Shown: positions 5,846-13,304, counted from the first letter of the stretch. The stretch is DNA of 13,690 nucleotides from an uncultured Porphyromonadaceae bacterium (GCA_902462525.1 CABQCA010000052.1:1-13690), one strand, 5' to 3'. The notes: generated by a model not told the origin, from the sequence alone. Made by a program: numbers and translations.

Positions 5846-7267
5846 ATGAATACAATGATAAATACCATCAAAACCATCACTCGTCTGCTTGCTGTCCTGA
5901 TGCTTGTTTCATGCACGGACAACACAGACGCAACAGTGCCGCCAGAAACCTCAATATCCATATCCGAAACTCTCCCTGTAATGTATATTGAAACAGAGGG
6001 ACGAAAGCCCATAGTCTCAAAAGAAGAATATCTGAATGCCTCCTATTGGCTCGACCCTATGGGTGCTGATGGCATCGAGTCCCTCGGCTCAGAGTCCGAA
6101 CCATTACCCATGCAGATACGTGGCAGAGGGCATTCTTCATGGAAAAGCGCCAAGAAACCTTACAAAATCAAACTCCGGAAAAAAACAGCAATAATGGGTA
6201 TGCCTGAGAATAAACACTGGGCATTGCTGAAACCGACAGAAAACACGGTAGCGGGCTTACAGCTCGGTCAAATCATGGGGTTTGCATGGACTCCGGATTT
6301 CCGGCCGATAGAGGTGGTACTGAACGGCGACTATATCGGATTATATTTTCTTACCGAGACCATACGCATCGACAAGAAGCGTGTGAATATTTATGAGCAG
6401 CAGGATATGGAAACTAATCCTGATTTGATAAGGGGAGGCTGGCTTGTAGAAGTAGACAATTATCACGATGAATGTCAGATAACAATTCCTGAGAACGCCC
6501 GATGGAACCTTACACTGCGCTACCACTCGCCCGAAGATTTATCTGACGTTCAGTTGCAATGGCTTACCGATGAGTTTAAAGCGATAAATGCGGCCATCTA
6601 CTCAGCAGACAAAACTTCGGCTGAATGGGAAGACTACATAGATGTTGAAAGCATGGCCCGATTCTTCATTCTACAGGAAGTTATGGACAATCCGGATGGA
6701 TTCCACGGAAGTTTCTACCTCCACAAAGACCTGGCAGACAACGCAAAATGGACGGCAGGACCTATTTGGGATCTGGTATGCTATAATCGGGAGAAAACCG
6801 ATTATACATTTAAAATGAAAGTTCACTATGGCATTACCCCTCACTGGATAGGAGAGATCATACAGTATGACAGTTTCTGCAAATCAGTGAAATCCGTTTG
6901 GGAAGACATCTATCCGGCAAAAATATCCGGTATATATAGTTATATCGACGATACCGTCCTTCCGCTTGCTGATGCATGGAAGAATGATTGCGCAAGGTGG
7001 GGCGAGGATCCTTCCCGGACAGCCTCTTTTCGGGCTGAAAGCATAAAAACGGCACTCCGACGAAATATCGAATGGTTCGACAGCCACCTGCCGGTCAGCC
7101 GGTCCGCCTGTCTGCAAATGTCACCACAATCAAATTCCAAAACAACTGTAGCTGTATATAATCTTCAGGGCATTCTTATAGGAAAGTATACCTCCGAGGC
7201 AGAGGCAATATCCCATCTAAAGAAAGGAAGCTATATTATCAATAAACGAAAAATTATAATTGAATAG
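5846..7267 (+). CDS. CotH-kinase-fold lipoprotein
   Basis: A 473-residue secreted protein of the CotH family, an atypical protein-kinase-like fold first known from Bacillus spore-coat CotH. The N-terminus is a lipoprotein signal (KTITRLLAVLMLVSC, lipid-bearing Cys23). The next residues, TDNTD, carry acids like Bacteroidetes surface-export signals. The CotH core shows IRGRGHSSWKSAKKPYKIKL (residues 91-110, the nucleotide-loop and lysine region), NKHWALLKP (122-130), DYIGLYFLTE (162-171) and GGWLVEVD (197-204). It also shows QEVMDNPDGFHGSFYLHKD (277-295) with the likely catalytic Asp284, and GPIWD (305-309) with the likely Mg-binding Asp309. The final ~37 residues (VYNLQG...LKKGSYIINKRKIII) resemble the small C-terminal beta domain seen on many Bacteroidetes secreted proteins and related to type IX sorting tails. 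Substrate unknown. The gene is more AT-rich than its neighbours and stands alone, which suggests transfer or different selection. Confidence 0.85.
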   Translation: MNTMINTIKTITRLLAVLMLVSCTDNTDATVPPETSISISETLPVMYIETEGRKPIVSKEEYLNASYWLDPMGADGIESLGSESEPLPMQIRGRGHSSWKSAKKPYKIKLRKKTAIMGMPENKHWALLKPTENTVAGLQLGQIMGFAWTPDFRPIEVVLNGDYIGLYFLTETIRIDKKRVNIYEQQDMETNPDLIRGGWLVEVDNYHDECQITIPENARWNLTLRYHSPEDLSDVQLQWLTDEFKAINAAIYSADKTSAEWEDYIDVESMARFFILQEVMDNPDGFHGSFYLHKDLADNAKWTAGPIWDLVCYNREKTDYTFKMKVHYGITPHWIGEIIQYDSFCKSVKSVWEDIYPAKISGIYSYIDDTVLPLADAWKNDCARWGEDPSRTASFRAESIKTALRRNIEWFDSHLPVSRSACLQMSPQSNSKTTVAVYNLQGILIGKYTSEAEAISHLKKGSYIINKRKIIIE

Positions 7268-7314
7268 TACCAATAGTTTTCCACTCGCTCATGCCAGCAG
7301 GAATGTGCCTGGTC

Positions 7315-7346
7315 TTTGTTTTTGTTGTCGAAAAGGCTTAAATTTG
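7315..7346 (+). promoter_or_regulatory. proC-ssb promoter, full TTTG-N20-TAnnTTTG
   Basis: TTTG at 7315-7318 and TAAATTTG at 7339-7346 are 20 bases apart, which fits the Bacteroidetes housekeeping promoter. The -7 box ends 4 bases before the proC ATG, so the message should be leaderless or nearly so. Confidence 0.75.
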
Positions 7347-7350
7347 CGGT

Positions 7351-8151
7351 ATGGAAAACAAAAATATAAAAATATGTGTGCTCGGCGCCGGCAACATCGG
7401 CGCGGCTATGGTGCGGGGCCTTGCCGGAAGCGGGGTCTCTGTGTCGGTGTGGAACCGCAGCGCCAGGCGTCTCGAAGGCCTTGCCCCGCTGAAAAATGTG
7501 AGTTGCTCAACCGACATGGCAGCCGCGCTCGACAGCTGCGACATTGCTCTGGTATGCGTCGAAGGCCGTGCGTTGGACAGCGTGACTGCGAAGATGGCAT
7601 CGCTCTTCGGAACGCATAAGCCTATAGTAGGTTCATGCGCGGCAGCCTCCACTCTCGCCGGACTGAGCGAATCGCTGTCTACCCCCGACGGCCCTCACAC
7701 CCGCGTTTTCCGGCTGCTGCCAAACATCGGCGCCACCGTCGGAATGTCGACAAATCTCTATTGTTCAGCCGGGCTATCCGAGGCTGAAGACCGCAATATA
7801 ATCGGTCTCTTCGGCGCAACCGGCACGACAGCCAAAATCGAAGAACGGCACTTCCAGGCAGCCATGGCGCTATCGTCGTGCGGAATAGCCTACGCCCTCC
7901 GCTACGTTCGCGCCACCATGCAGGCAGGTGTGCAGGCCGGCCTCGACCCGGACACCGCATGCGCCCTGAGCGCCGGCGCCGTAAAAGGTGCCATGCAGCT
8001 GCTTCAGGCAAGCGAAGGCCTTCATCCCGAGGCGCTTGTCGACAGTGTATGCACCCCCGGAGGCGTTACAATCCGCGGCCTCAACGCCATGGAGGACGCC
8101 GGATTCTCGGCCGCCGTCGTAAAAGGTCTTTTAGCAACTCTCACCAGATGA
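7351..8151 (+). CDS. proC: Pyrroline-5-carboxylate reductase
   Basis: A 266-residue cytoplasmic enzyme for the last step of proline synthesis: NAD(P)H-dependent reduction of pyrroline-5-carboxylate to proline. The N-terminal Rossmann motif is VLGAGNIGAAMVRGL (residues 10-24). The substrate-site loop appears as RLLPNIGATVG, a variant of the usual R-MPN. The C-terminal all-helical dimerisation domain ends in the hallmark TPGGVTIRGL (235-244) and a typical short tail. Length matches the family. The start at 7351 lies directly behind a consensus promoter. The stop overlaps the ssb start as ATGA, an unusual partner for proC. No glutamate kinase or glutamyl-phosphate reductase gene is visible in the window, so the rest of the pathway must be elsewhere. 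Confidence 0.95.
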   Translation: MENKNIKICVLGAGNIGAAMVRGLAGSGVSVSVWNRSARRLEGLAPLKNVSCSTDMAAALDSCDIALVCVEGRALDSVTAKMASLFGTHKPIVGSCAAASTLAGLSESLSTPDGPHTRVFRLLPNIGATVGMSTNLYCSAGLSEAEDRNIIGLFGATGTTAKIEERHFQAAMALSSCGIAYALRYVRATMQAGVQAGLDPDTACALSAGAVKGAMQLLQASEGLHPEALVDSVCTPGGVTIRGLNAMEDAGFSAAVVKGLLATLTR

Positions 8152-8483
8152 ACAAAGTAATTCTCCTCGGCAACGTCGGCAAGGATCCGGTCATGAGAAT
8201 GGTCGACACCAGCTCGGTGGCCGAATTCACCCTCGCCACAAACGAGCGGCGCACCACCCGCGGCGCCGACGGACGCCGAATCGAACTGCCTGAAATCACC
8301 GAGTGGCACAACATCGTCATGTGGGGTTCTGCCGCCGAATTCGCACAGAAGTACATCCGCAAAGGTTCCAGACTGCTTGTAGAAGGCAAAATCCGCACCC
8401 GCTACTGGGAAGACCACAACGCCATACGCCGCTCTGTCACCGAAATCTACGTCGACTCCTTCGAACTCCTCCCCAAAGGCTGA
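8148..8483 (+). CDS. ssb: Short single-stranded DNA-binding protein lacking the acidic tail
   Basis: A 111-residue OB-fold protein that binds single-stranded DNA during replication and repair. The family pattern is clear: MNKVILLGNVGKDPVMR (residues 1-17), FTLATNER (27-34), ITEWHNIVMWGSAAEFAQKY (50-69), KGSRLLVEGKIRTRYW (72-87) and VTEIYVDSFELL (97-108). The protein stops right after the OB fold at ELLPKG. It has no glycine/proline-rich linker and no acidic DDxPF-type C-terminal tip, which in standard SSB recruits repair and replication partners. The chosen ATG at 8148 gives the canonical MN(K/R)VIL start; a longer upstream reading to 7878 in this frame runs through proC and is not family-like. 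The ATGA overlap with proC suggests translational coupling. It is probably a secondary SSB with the full-length one elsewhere, which I infer rather than see. Confidence 0.93.
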   Translation: MNKVILLGNVGKDPVMRMVDTSSVAEFTLATNERRTTRGADGRRIELPEITEWHNIVMWGSAAEFAQKYIRKGSRLLVEGKIRTRYWEDHNAIRRSVTEIYVDSFELLPKG

Positions 8484-8531
8484 AAAACACCCGCCAGACA
8501 CACTGTGCCTGATAAAAAACGCCATCTTTTA

Positions 8532-8554
8532 TCCGGTACAGTGATTTTACCGGA
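8532..8554. repeat. Hairpin TCCGGTA/TACCGGA downstream of ssb
   Basis: Perfect 7-bp arms (8532-8538, 8548-8554) with a 9-base loop, 48 bases after the ssb stop. It is followed by CAAAAT and not by a T-run, so it is only a possible terminator; an operator or mRNA-end structure is equally likely. Confidence 0.45.
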
Positions 8555-8569
8555 CAAAATCCGCGATTT

Positions 8570-8598
8570 CCGTAATCCGAACCATAGTGAAATTACGG
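8570..8598. repeat. Hairpin CCGTAAT/ATTACGG upstream of the pheT promoter
   Basis: Perfect 7-bp arms (8570-8576, 8592-8598) with a 15-base loop, 15 bases after the preceding hairpin and 18 bases before the pheT -33 element. Its position just upstream of the promoter would suit a regulator-binding dyad; no T-run follows. Confidence 0.4.
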
Positions 8599-8616
8599 CT
8601 ATAACGACAAGATTTA

Positions 8617-8648
8617 TTTGGGAAGTGCGTGAAAATTAGCTAACTTTG
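8617..8648 (+). promoter_or_regulatory. pheT operon promoter, full TTTG-N20-TAACTTTG
   Basis: TTTG at 8617-8620 and TAACTTTG at 8641-8648 are exactly 20 bases apart. This leaves a leader of about 40 bases before the pheT ATG at 8693, unlike the near-leaderless proC, ruvX and rsmF messages. No T-box or Phe-rich leader peptide is seen in this short leader. Confidence 0.75.
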
Positions 8649-8692
8649 CAGATTGAAACAGCTACCGCTGAACCAAATCATTCCAAAAGCTC

Positions 8693-11164
8693 ATGAACGT
8701 ATCATATAAATGGCTCAAAGAGTACGTTGACTTCGATCTTACCCCCGAAGAACTCAGCGCCGCTCTTACTTCCATAGGCCTTGAAACCGAAGGCATCGAA
8801 ACGGTAGAATCTATCCGCGGCGGCCTCGCCGGCATCGTTGTCGGCAAAGTGCTCACTTGCGCGGAACATCCCGACAGCGACCATCTCCACATCACCACTG
8901 TCGAACTCGGACAGGGACCGGTGCAGATTGTGTGCGGCGCGCCAAATGTCGCAGCAGGCCAAATTGTTGTCGTGGCTACGGTCGGCACCACGCTCTATGC
9001 ACCCGACGGCAGTGAGTTCAAAATCAAGAAATCTAAAATCCGCGGAGTGGAATCGTTCGGCATGATCTGCGCCGAGGACGAAATCGGCATCGGAAACTCC
9101 CACGACGGTATCATTGTGCTGCCCGCAGAAGCAGAGGCTTTCGTCGGCCATCCGGCCGCTGAATACTACCACATCGAAAACGACTATATACTTGAGGTCG
9201 ACCTGACCCCCAACCGCATCGACGCCGCCTCACACTACGGTGTGGCACGCGATCTCGCCGCATGGCTCAGCTGCCACAAAACTCCGGTGAGGGCAAAAAA
9301 GCCGTCGATCGAAGCCTTCAGAATCGACGAACCGTCGGGCAATGCCGTCAGCGTAGATGTCGAGGCTCCCGATGCCTGCATACGCTACTGCGGCCTCACT
9401 GTCCGCGGTGTCAAGGTTGCAGAAAGTCCCGAGTGGCTGCGCACACACCTGACAGCGATCGGCATGCACCCCATCAACAACGTAGTCGACATCACAAACT
9501 TTGTCCTCCACGCCGTCGGACAGCCTCTCCACGCTTTCGACGCATCGACACTCAAAGACAACAGGATAGTGGTCCGCAAAGCCGCTGCCGGCGCCAAATT
9601 CACAACCCTAGACGGAGTTGAACGCACCCTCGCCGACACCGACCTGATGATATGCGACGCCGAAACCGAGAAGTGCATCGCCGGTGTATTCGGCGGCCTC
9701 GACTCGGGCACCACCGAAAGTACCACCGATGTGTTCCTCGAAAGCGCATGCTTCAATGCCACCAGCGTCCGCCGTACGGCACGCCGGCTCGGCATAAGCA
9801 CCGACTCGTCGTTCCGCTTCGAGCGCGGCGTCGACCCCAACGGCTGTCTATATGCCATCAAGCTTGCAGCCATGCTGATCAAGGAAATTGCCGGCGGAAC
9901 AATCTGCGGCGACATCGTCGACTGGTATCCCTCGCCGGTGGCACCTTATCCCGTCGACATGACCTTCGGCGATTTCGCACGCCTCACCGGCCGCGAGATA
10001 CCACGCGACACCGTGCTTTCAATCCTCGCCTCGCTCGAAATCGCCACCGCACAGAACGGCGATGCCTGGCATCTCGAAGTGCCCACCTACCGCGTGGACG
10101 TGCAGCGTCCATGCGATGTCATAGAAGACGTGCTCCGCATCTACGGCTACAACAATATCGCCATGAGCGACGAGCTTCACGCATGCCTGTCGCTCAAGAC
10201 AGCTGTCGATGCCGCTGACGACCTGCGCCGCGTAGTGGCCGAACAGCTTACGGGCGCCGGCTGGAACGAGATTCTCAACAACTCGCTCACCGCCGAATCC
10301 TACTACGGCAATCTCGCCGAATATCCGGCCGACCACTGCGTGCGCCTGCTCAATCCCCTCAGTCAGGACCTGAGCGTGATGCGTCAGACACTCCTTTTCG
10401 GAGGCCTCGAATCGATGGCCCACAACATAAACCGCCGCTCGGCCGACCTCGCATTCTATGAGTTCGGCAACGTCTACTTCCGCAACCCCGAAAAAGAGCC
10501 GACAACCGACTCGCCCCTCGCCCCTTACCGCGAAGGCGCCCGTCTGGGCATGTGGCTCACCGGTGCGACACGCGCAGCCAACTGGCTGCGGCAAAGCGAA
10601 GAAGCTACATTCTTCGACCTCAAGGCTGCAGTAGCCAACGTCCTTGCCCGCTGCGGAATCGCACCTGTTTTCAAAGCCGAAGACGCTGCCGAAGGCTCGG
10701 TTTTCGCCGCCTCGCTGGCCATTGTCAATGAAAAAGGCCTTCTTCTGGGTCGCGCCGGTGTTGTAGCGCCCGCGCTTCTCAAGGGCGCCGACATCAAGCA
10801 ACCCGTGATGTTCGCCGAGCTCGACTGGGATGCCGTATGCCGCCTCGCTGCCCGTCACAACGCCCTCTACACACCGCTTCCCAAGACTCAGGCCGTGAAG
10901 CGCGACCTCTCGCTGCTCATTGACTCTGCCGTCACCATGGCCGAAATCGAAGCCGCCGTGCGCGAGGCCGAGCGCCGTCTGCTGCAGCGTGTCGAGCTGT
11001 TCGATGTTTACGAAGGCGACAAACTTCCGGCCGGAAAGAAGAGCTACGCAATCTCCATCTTCCTTCAGGACCCCGAAAAGACCCTGCAGGACAAATATAT
11101 CGACAAAATAATGGCGAAAGTGGTCGACACTCTCAGCCGCCGCTTCAACGCCCAGCTCCGATAA
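8693..11164 (+). CDS. pheT: Phenylalanyl-tRNA synthetase beta subunit
   Basis: An 823-residue subunit of the cytoplasmic alpha2-beta2 enzyme that charges tRNA-Phe. The N-terminus MNVSYKWLKEYVDFDLTPEEL is typical. An EMAP/Trbp111-like tRNA-binding domain follows (about residues 40-150, with HPDSDHLHI, VCGAPNV and IRGVESFGMICAEDE). Next come the B3/B4 editing domain (about 210-390, HPINNVVDITNFV and GQPLHAFD), the B5 domain (about 405-475, with PTYRVDVQRPCDVIEDVLRI at its end), the inactive synthetase-like core, and the C-terminal ferredoxin-fold anticodon-binding domain (about 730-823, from AVKRDLSLLID through SYAISIFLQDPEKTLQD). The length is usual for Bacteroidetes. pheS is not adjacent in this window, so the subunits are encoded separately. 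It heads a probable operon with the zinc-ribbon protein (3-base gap), yebC and upp. Confidence 0.97.
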   Translation: MNVSYKWLKEYVDFDLTPEELSAALTSIGLETEGIETVESIRGGLAGIVVGKVLTCAEHPDSDHLHITTVELGQGPVQIVCGAPNVAAGQIVVVATVGTTLYAPDGSEFKIKKSKIRGVESFGMICAEDEIGIGNSHDGIIVLPAEAEAFVGHPAAEYYHIENDYILEVDLTPNRIDAASHYGVARDLAAWLSCHKTPVRAKKPSIEAFRIDEPSGNAVSVDVEAPDACIRYCGLTVRGVKVAESPEWLRTHLTAIGMHPINNVVDITNFVLHAVGQPLHAFDASTLKDNRIVVRKAAAGAKFTTLDGVERTLADTDLMICDAETEKCIAGVFGGLDSGTTESTTDVFLESACFNATSVRRTARRLGISTDSSFRFERGVDPNGCLYAIKLAAMLIKEIAGGTICGDIVDWYPSPVAPYPVDMTFGDFARLTGREIPRDTVLSILASLEIATAQNGDAWHLEVPTYRVDVQRPCDVIEDVLRIYGYNNIAMSDELHACLSLKTAVDAADDLRRVVAEQLTGAGWNEILNNSLTAESYYGNLAEYPADHCVRLLNPLSQDLSVMRQTLLFGGLESMAHNINRRSADLAFYEFGNVYFRNPEKEPTTDSPLAPYREGARLGMWLTGATRAANWLRQSEEATFFDLKAAVANVLARCGIAPVFKAEDAAEGSVFAASLAIVNEKGLLLGRAGVVAPALLKGADIKQPVMFAELDWDAVCRLAARHNALYTPLPKTQAVKRDLSLLIDSAVTMAEIEAAVREAERRLLQRVELFDVYEGDKLPAGKKSYAISIFLQDPEKTLQDKYIDKIMAKVVDTLSRRFNAQLR

Positions 11165-11167
11165 GCC

Positions 11168-11752
11168 ATGACCCCGAAAGTATGCCCTAAATGCGGAAAT
11201 GAGTGCAATATGCACGACCGCTATTGCTCGCGCTGCGGTTTCGACTTCGATTCCGCAGCCGACAAACCCGCCGAACCCGACGTAAAGGAAGGCAAGCCTG
11301 AAGTTCCGGCCGCAAAGCCCCGGAAAAAAGGCCGCATACGCCGGTTTTTCGGCAATATCATCACTGCCATAGGCCTCGTGCTACTGCTTTTCGCCGCATA
11401 TATCGCATACGCCACATACAACCCGTCGACTTCATTCTACCAGCATGGTACATCCTGCGACGGCAGTTGCCAGCATTTCTGCTATGAACTTGAAGGACCG
11501 CTTTTCCCTGTTCCTTATGAATTTGACAGTGCTTCATTCCACGTCGACGGACCCTGCCGCTACGAAGGAGCCTCACAGTATGCCAGGCGATCGGAACGGC
11601 ACGACGAAATGACTGAATCCAACCTCGGCGAGTGGCGTTGGGAAGTACGGAAAAGTTACGAACGAGAGGGCAACTTCATGACAGCAGCATGGGGCTCAAT
11701 CGGTCTGGTAATTCTCATCCTCGGCCTGGTGATACGCCGCCGGCCCAAATAA
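11168..11752 (+). CDS. Zinc-ribbon, two-helix membrane protein of unknown function
   Basis: A 194-residue protein that I do not recognise by name. The N-terminus is a zinc ribbon: CPKCG (Cys6, Cys9) and CSRCG (Cys20, Cys23), with an extra Cys13. A Pro/Lys/Glu-rich linker (about residues 30-58) and a basic stretch (PRKKGRIRR) lead into a membrane helix at about 62-83. A second helix is at about 172-189, followed by RRRPK. By the positive-inside rule both ends should be cytoplasmic and the ~88-residue loop between helices periplasmic. That loop carries four cysteines (97, 101, 105, 130), so disulfides are plausible. The gene starts 3 bases after the pheT stop and is followed by yebC after 52 AT-rich bases. 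Function is unknown; zinc-ribbon-plus-helix proteins are common and diverse. Confidence 0.8.
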   Translation: MTPKVCPKCGNECNMHDRYCSRCGFDFDSAADKPAEPDVKEGKPEVPAAKPRKKGRIRRFFGNIITAIGLVLLLFAAYIAYATYNPSTSFYQHGTSCDGSCQHFCYELEGPLFPVPYEFDSASFHVDGPCRYEGASQYARRSERHDEMTESNLGEWRWEVRKSYEREGNFMTAAWGSIGLVILILGLVIRRRPK

Positions 11753-11804
11753 GAACCCGAATATCAATAAACAATAAAAAATATACTATAAAAATACTAC
11801 TCCC
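11753..11804 (+). promoter_or_regulatory. AT-rich 5' region of yebC
   Basis: A 52-base, very A/T-rich spacer (AATAAACAATAAAAAATATAC and similar) precedes the yebC start. It has no TAnnTTTG box, no Shine-Dalgarno site and no hairpin. An unstructured, A-rich upstream region is how Bacteroidetes ribosomes commonly find strong starts, so this probably enhances translation within the operon; a divergent promoter type cannot be excluded. Confidence 0.35.
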
Positions 11805-12539
11805 ATGGGAAGAGCATTTGAATACCGCAAAGCCCGCAAGCTCAAACGCTGGGGCAACATGTCGCGCACCTTCACGCGCATAGGCAAGGAAATAACCATC
11901 GCCGCAAAAGCCGGCGGTCCCGACCCCGACACCAACCCCCGTCTGCGCGCCCTGATGCAGAACGCCAAGGCAGCCAACATGCCCAAGGACACTGTTGAGC
12001 GCGCCATCAAGAAAGCCACCGACAAAGATGCCGGCGACTACAAGGAAATTTCCTACGAAGGCTACGGCCCCTTCGGCATCGCCATCTTCGTGGAAGCCGC
12101 TACCGACAACAACACCCGCACCGTTGCCAACGTGCGCTCATACTTCAACAAGCACGGCGGCTCGCTCGGCACTCAGGGCTCGCTCACTTTCCTTTTCGAC
12201 CACAAGTGCGTGTTCCACATCAAACCAAAGGACGGCGTGAGCCTCGATGACCTCGAACTCGAACTCATCGACTACGGCGTCGACGAACTCGGACACGACG
12301 AAGACGAAGACGGCAACGAACAGATTGTCCTCTATGGTGCTTTCGAAGAGAACTCAAATATCCAGAAGTACCTCGAAGAAAACGGATTCGAAATCATCAG
12401 CTCCGAATTCGAGCGTATCCCCAACGATCTCAAGGAAGTAACACCCGAACAGCGCGAAAGCATCAACAAGCTCCTCGAAAAACTCGAAGAAGACGAAGAC
12501 GTGCAGAACGTGTTCCACAACATGCGCGACGAAGAATGA
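11805..12539 (+). CDS. yebC: YebC/PmpR/TACO1-family protein (translation factor or transcription regulator)
   Basis: A 244-residue member of the YebC family. The start MGRAFEYRKARKLKRWGNMSRTFTRIGKEI replaces the usual MAGHSKWANIKHRK, as is normal in Bacteroidetes. Conserved segments are NPRLRALMQNAKAANMPKD (about residues 45-63), ERAIKKA, the YEGYGPFGIAIFVEAATDNN core (about 84-105), TVANVRSYFNKHGGSLG (about 107-123) and the acidic C-terminal half ending in DVQNVFHNM. Family members have been described as DNA-binding regulators; mitochondrial TACO1 and more recent bacterial work point to a role in translating proline-rich stretches, and a location behind pheT fits translation. The stop overlaps the upp start as ATGA. 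Confidence 0.94.
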   Translation: MGRAFEYRKARKLKRWGNMSRTFTRIGKEITIAAKAGGPDPDTNPRLRALMQNAKAANMPKDTVERAIKKATDKDAGDYKEISYEGYGPFGIAIFVEAATDNNTRTVANVRSYFNKHGGSLGTQGSLTFLFDHKCVFHIKPKDGVSLDDLELELIDYGVDELGHDEDEDGNEQIVLYGAFEENSNIQKYLEENGFEIISSEFERIPNDLKEVTPEQRESINKLLEKLEEDEDVQNVFHNMRDEE

Positions 12540-13189
12540 TTGTCCATAACTTCGCAGAGCATCCTTCACTGGTAAGCCAGTATCTCAGCGAAATGCGCGA
12601 CATCAACATTCAGAACGACCGTCTGCGTTTTCGCCGCAATCTCGAACGCCTCGGCGAAATTTTTGCCTATGAGATGAGCAAGGAATTCGCCTACAAGACC
12701 GTCAAAGTGCCCACACCGCTCGGCGTCGAAGCCGACTGCCGGGTGCTCGACGAACCGGTGGTGCTCGCCACCATTTTCCGCGCCGGCGTACCCTTCCATC
12801 AGGGTTTCCTCCGCTACCTCGACAATGCCGAGAATGCCTTCGTCTCGGCTTACCGCAAATACAAGGAAAAAGACACTTTCGAGATTCTTATCGAATACCT
12901 CGCATCGCCCCTTCTTGACGGAAAGACCCTGGTGCTGTGCGACCCCATGCTGGCCACAGGCTCCTCGATGGAACTCAGCTACAAGGCACTCCTCACCAAG
13001 GGCAATCCGGCGAAACTGCACGTGGCTTCGGTAATAGCTTCGCAGCAGGCCGTCGACTACCTTCATAAAGTGATGCCTGCCGACGCCGAACTGTGGGTAG
13101 GCGTCATCGACGACCACATCAACGCCCACAGCTACATAGTGCCGGGTCTCGGCGACGCCGGCGATCTCGCCTACGGCACCAAGGAGTGA
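12536..13189 (+). CDS. upp: Uracil phosphoribosyltransferase
   Basis: A 217-residue cytoplasmic salvage enzyme that joins uracil to PRPP to form UMP. It shows the FRAG loop (residues 81-84), the PRPP-binding loop VLCDPMLATGSS (133-144, the acidic pair of other phosphoribosyltransferases being replaced by CDP as in UPRTs) and the uracil-recognition loop PGLGDAGDLAYGT (203-215). Usual proteins have GDR-FGT at the end; GDLAYGT is a variant. Length is as expected (about 210). The start at 12536 lies inside an ATGA overlap with the yebC stop, indicating translational coupling. It is the last gene of the pheT operon, followed at once by a strong terminator. Confidence 0.95.
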   Translation: MIVHNFAEHPSLVSQYLSEMRDINIQNDRLRFRRNLERLGEIFAYEMSKEFAYKTVKVPTPLGVEADCRVLDEPVVLATIFRAGVPFHQGFLRYLDNAENAFVSAYRKYKEKDTFEILIEYLASPLLDGKTLVLCDPMLATGSSMELSYKALLTKGNPAKLHVASVIASQQAVDYLHKVMPADAELWVGVIDDHINAHSYIVPGLGDAGDLAYGTKE

Positions 13190-13208
13190 ACCCCATCGTT
13201 TGAACAAT

Positions 13209-13246
13209 AAGGCCTGGCAGTCACACTACGACCGCCGGGCCTTTTT
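13209..13246 (+). terminator. Intrinsic terminator of the pheT-yebC-upp operon
   Basis: GGCCTGGC (13211-13218) pairs with GCCGGGCC (13234-13241), including one T-G pair. AA/TT extend the stem and a run of five Ts ends at 13246. The stem is GC-rich and starts 20 bases after the upp stop. Confidence 0.93.
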
Positions 13247-13304
13247 GTCCAAAAATGCAACACACTCTTACTAAATGTTATATACAGATATTTCTTCTGA
13301 TTTT

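Noticed and set aside
7294..7324. Short stem CAGG/CCTG followed by T-rich DNA after the CotH gene
   Set aside because: Only four pairs, and the T-rich stretch is interrupted and coincides with the proC -33 element. It is too weak to call a terminator.
7878..8483. 201-codon plus-strand reading that includes ssb
   Set aside because: The first 90 codons overlap proC in another frame and are Arg/Pro-rich. The SSB family starts at the MNKVILLGN methionine at 8148, which is also the proC stop overlap.
10019..11215. 398-codon open frame on the minus strand opposite pheT
   Set aside because: It lies entirely antisense to the strongly conserved pheT C-terminal half. The residues show no domain pattern and the opening is explained by GC-biased third positions of pheT codons.
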